A DNA stretch of 6,521 nucleotides, taken from assembly GCA_947057405.1 (NCBI GenBank), contig CAMSEJ010000147.1, positions 1 through 6,521 on the forward strand, read 5' to 3'. The DNA is from an uncultured Roseburia sp. (GTDB lineage: Bacteria > Bacillota > Clostridia > Lachnospirales > Lachnospiraceae). The position numbers and the translations under genes are program-made. How positions within the stretch are numbered: the first letter of the stretch is position 1; every line of letters begins with the position of its first letter. The notes beneath the pieces were generated by a model. That model worked only from the letters and a program-made list of their open reading frames with translations. It had not been told where the DNA came from and made no database searches. Shown here piece by piece: positions 5,756-6,521 of the stretch.

Positions 5756-6219
5756 TATGGACAAATGCTTTCGTAATGTCCGTCTTTCATCCTGAAGCCT
5801 TTCGGTATTGTACCCAACTGTGTAAATCCTAATCGCTCATACAGATGCCTTGCGTGAACATTACTCTCGACAACTGCATTAAACTGAAGCACACCAAAGC
5901 CAAGCCTTTTCGCATTTCGTAAACAATCCTTTACCAATTGTTCTCCGATATGCTTACCTCTGCACTCCGCGTCTACCGCATAGCTTGCATTGCAGATGTG
6001 TCCGCATCGTCCGACATTATTGGGGTGTAAGATATAAAGGCCGACAATGACTCCATTATCTTCCGCAACTGCACAGTAGCTTTGTGAAGCGAAAAAATCC
6101 ATTCCGCTTAATCGCCCAAGTGTTTCTTCCTGTGGAAATGCAATGCCTTCTTCCACAATCGCATTCCATATTCTTATCATTTCATTCAGGTCTTTTGTTA
6201 TGTACTTCCTGATTAACAT
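5740..6219 (-). CDS. GNAT family N-acetyltransferase
   Basis: A complete 159-residue acetyltransferase predicted to move an acetyl group from acetyl-CoA to an amine on an unknown acceptor. The acetyl-CoA loop is AECRGKHIGEQLV, with the R/Q-x-x-G-x-G/A-like RGKHIG at 87-92. The C-terminal motif NVHARHLYERLGF (120-132) is followed by GFRMKDG. The central LYILHPNNVGRCGHICNASYAV is typical of a clostridial GNAT subgroup. The start at 6219 is supported by AGGAGG 9 bases upstream. Codon use differs from the metal operon, with more CGA, AGG, AGA, ATA and TTA, which suggests transfer or a different source. Its last 16 bases overlap the truncated lipoprotein frame convergently, and no terminator is visible after its TAA. 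The substrate cannot be inferred. Confidence 0.92.
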   Translation of the reverse strand: MLIRKYITKDLNEMIRIWNAIVEEGIAFPQEETLGRLSGMDFFASQSYCAVAEDNGVIVGLYILHPNNVGRCGHICNASYAVDAECRGKHIGEQLVKDCLRNAKRLGFGVLQFNAVVESNVHARHLYERLGFTQLGTIPKGFRMKDGHYESICPYYREL

Positions 6220-6259
6220 CTGCTTTTACCTCCTGCTGCACCGATTTGTTACCGGCTTT

Positions 6260-6288
6260 ATTATATAACTTCTACGTACTGAACGGAA
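6260..6288 (-). promoter_or_regulatory. Probable promoter of the GNAT gene
   Basis: On the minus strand a perfect TATAAT (6260-6265) lies 40 bases before the start codon. The hexamer 17 bp further upstream is TTCCGT (6283-6288), a poor -35 box, so the call rests mainly on the -10 box and its distance from the gene. Confidence 0.45.
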
Positions 6289-6473
6289 TACATTTTACGA
6301 AAAACTTTTGGACAATAACTGTGAGAGAAGCGGCAGCCGGCAAAACGCCATTCACACTACGTCTGACCATGTTCCAGAATACACAGTGCTGCTGTGTTTC
6401 ATCCTCTTCAAGACCGGGAGTTTCTCAAAATCCATATGGAACGCTCACTAAAACAATGTTGTAAAATATGCCG

Positions 6474-6502
6474 TTGAGTTTTACATCAAATTAGGGTATA
6501 TT
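6474..6502 (+). promoter_or_regulatory. Possible promoter reading off the right edge
   Basis: TTGAGT (6474-6479), 17 bp and TATATT (6497-6502) make a fair sigma-A match facing out of the window. No downstream gene can be seen to support it. Confidence 0.3.
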
Positions 6503-6511
6503 AGTACTACA

Positions 6512-6521
6512 AGATCGGAAG
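6512..6521 (+). other. Sequence identical to the start of the Illumina TruSeq adapter
   Basis: The last ten bases, AGATCGGAAG, equal the first ten of the standard Illumina adapter. Being flush with the end, this is more likely residual adapter at a contig end than genomic sequence. Confidence 0.65.

Larger units (their letters stand above)
6220..6521. other. Right-edge region without a convincing gene
   Basis: These 302 bases contain the upstream region of the GNAT gene and then sequence in which no frame looks like a protein. The plus frame at 6246-6464 has a Cys/Ser-rich translation with no recognisable domain and no ribosome site. Minus-strand frames are broken by stops. A possible outward promoter and an adapter-like end are listed separately. 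Confidence 0.5.

Noticed and set aside
4022..6257. GTTACCGGC at 4022-4030 and again near 6249 as a possible attachment-site repeat
   Set aside because: Nine bases shared between two places in 6.5 kb is plausible by chance, and no integrase or element structure lies between them.
6246..6464. 72-residue plus-strand frame at the right edge
   Set aside because: No ribosome site, no known domain, Cys/Ser-rich low-quality translation, and it overlaps the GNAT promoter region.
1..6521. CRISPR arrays, tRNA or rRNA genes, insertion sequences
   Set aside because: No regularly spaced repeats, cloverleaf-like sequence, rRNA signature or transposase-like frame with terminal repeats was seen on either strand.

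Overview
The window looks like chromosomal DNA of a low-to-mid-GC, Gram-positive anaerobe of the Clostridia, most probably Lachnospiraceae. This rests on the protein families (DUF1836, YerC/YecD, a DUF4190-like membrane protein, a leaderless Cu/Zn superoxide dismutase), strong AGGAGG-type ribosome binding sites and consensus sigma-A promoters. No search was possible, so the species is not named.

Left part (1-3994, minus strand): a metal-resistance operon read right to left. One promoter (TTGACA, 16 bp, TATTAT with extended TG) is followed by an operator with the SmtB/CzrA-type core TGAACA-N2-TATTCA. Then come a free-standing 73-residue heavy-metal-associated (HMA) metal-binding protein, a 622-residue P1B-type Zn/Cd/Pb efflux ATPase without its own N-terminal HMA domain, an ArsR/SmtB repressor with two recognisable metal sites, and a cytoplasmic Cu/Zn superoxide dismutase. 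The probable logic is that metal excess releases the repressor, and the pump, its metal donor, the repressor and the dismutase are made together. A DUF4190-like membrane protein with a very acidic tail follows, with its own strong promoter and a hairpin terminator at the left edge.

Middle (3995-5203): a DUF1836 gene (+) is divergent from the metal operon and convergent with a yerC-like TrpR-family regulator (-). A single bidirectional terminator covers both stop codons of the convergent pair.

Right part (5204-6521): a TTG-started lipoprotein of the SsuA/NMT1 substrate-binding family loses family resemblance about halfway and runs into the 3' end of a GNAT acetyltransferase (-) with different codon use. 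This is a truncation, rearrangement or assembly junction. The last 300 bases hold no convincing gene. The final ten bases equal the start of the common Illumina adapter, so the right edge is probably a contig end with residual adapter.

No CRISPR array, rRNA, tRNA or insertion sequence was seen. The most interesting element is the coupling of a Zn/Cd efflux operon to a leaderless Cu/Zn superoxide dismutase.
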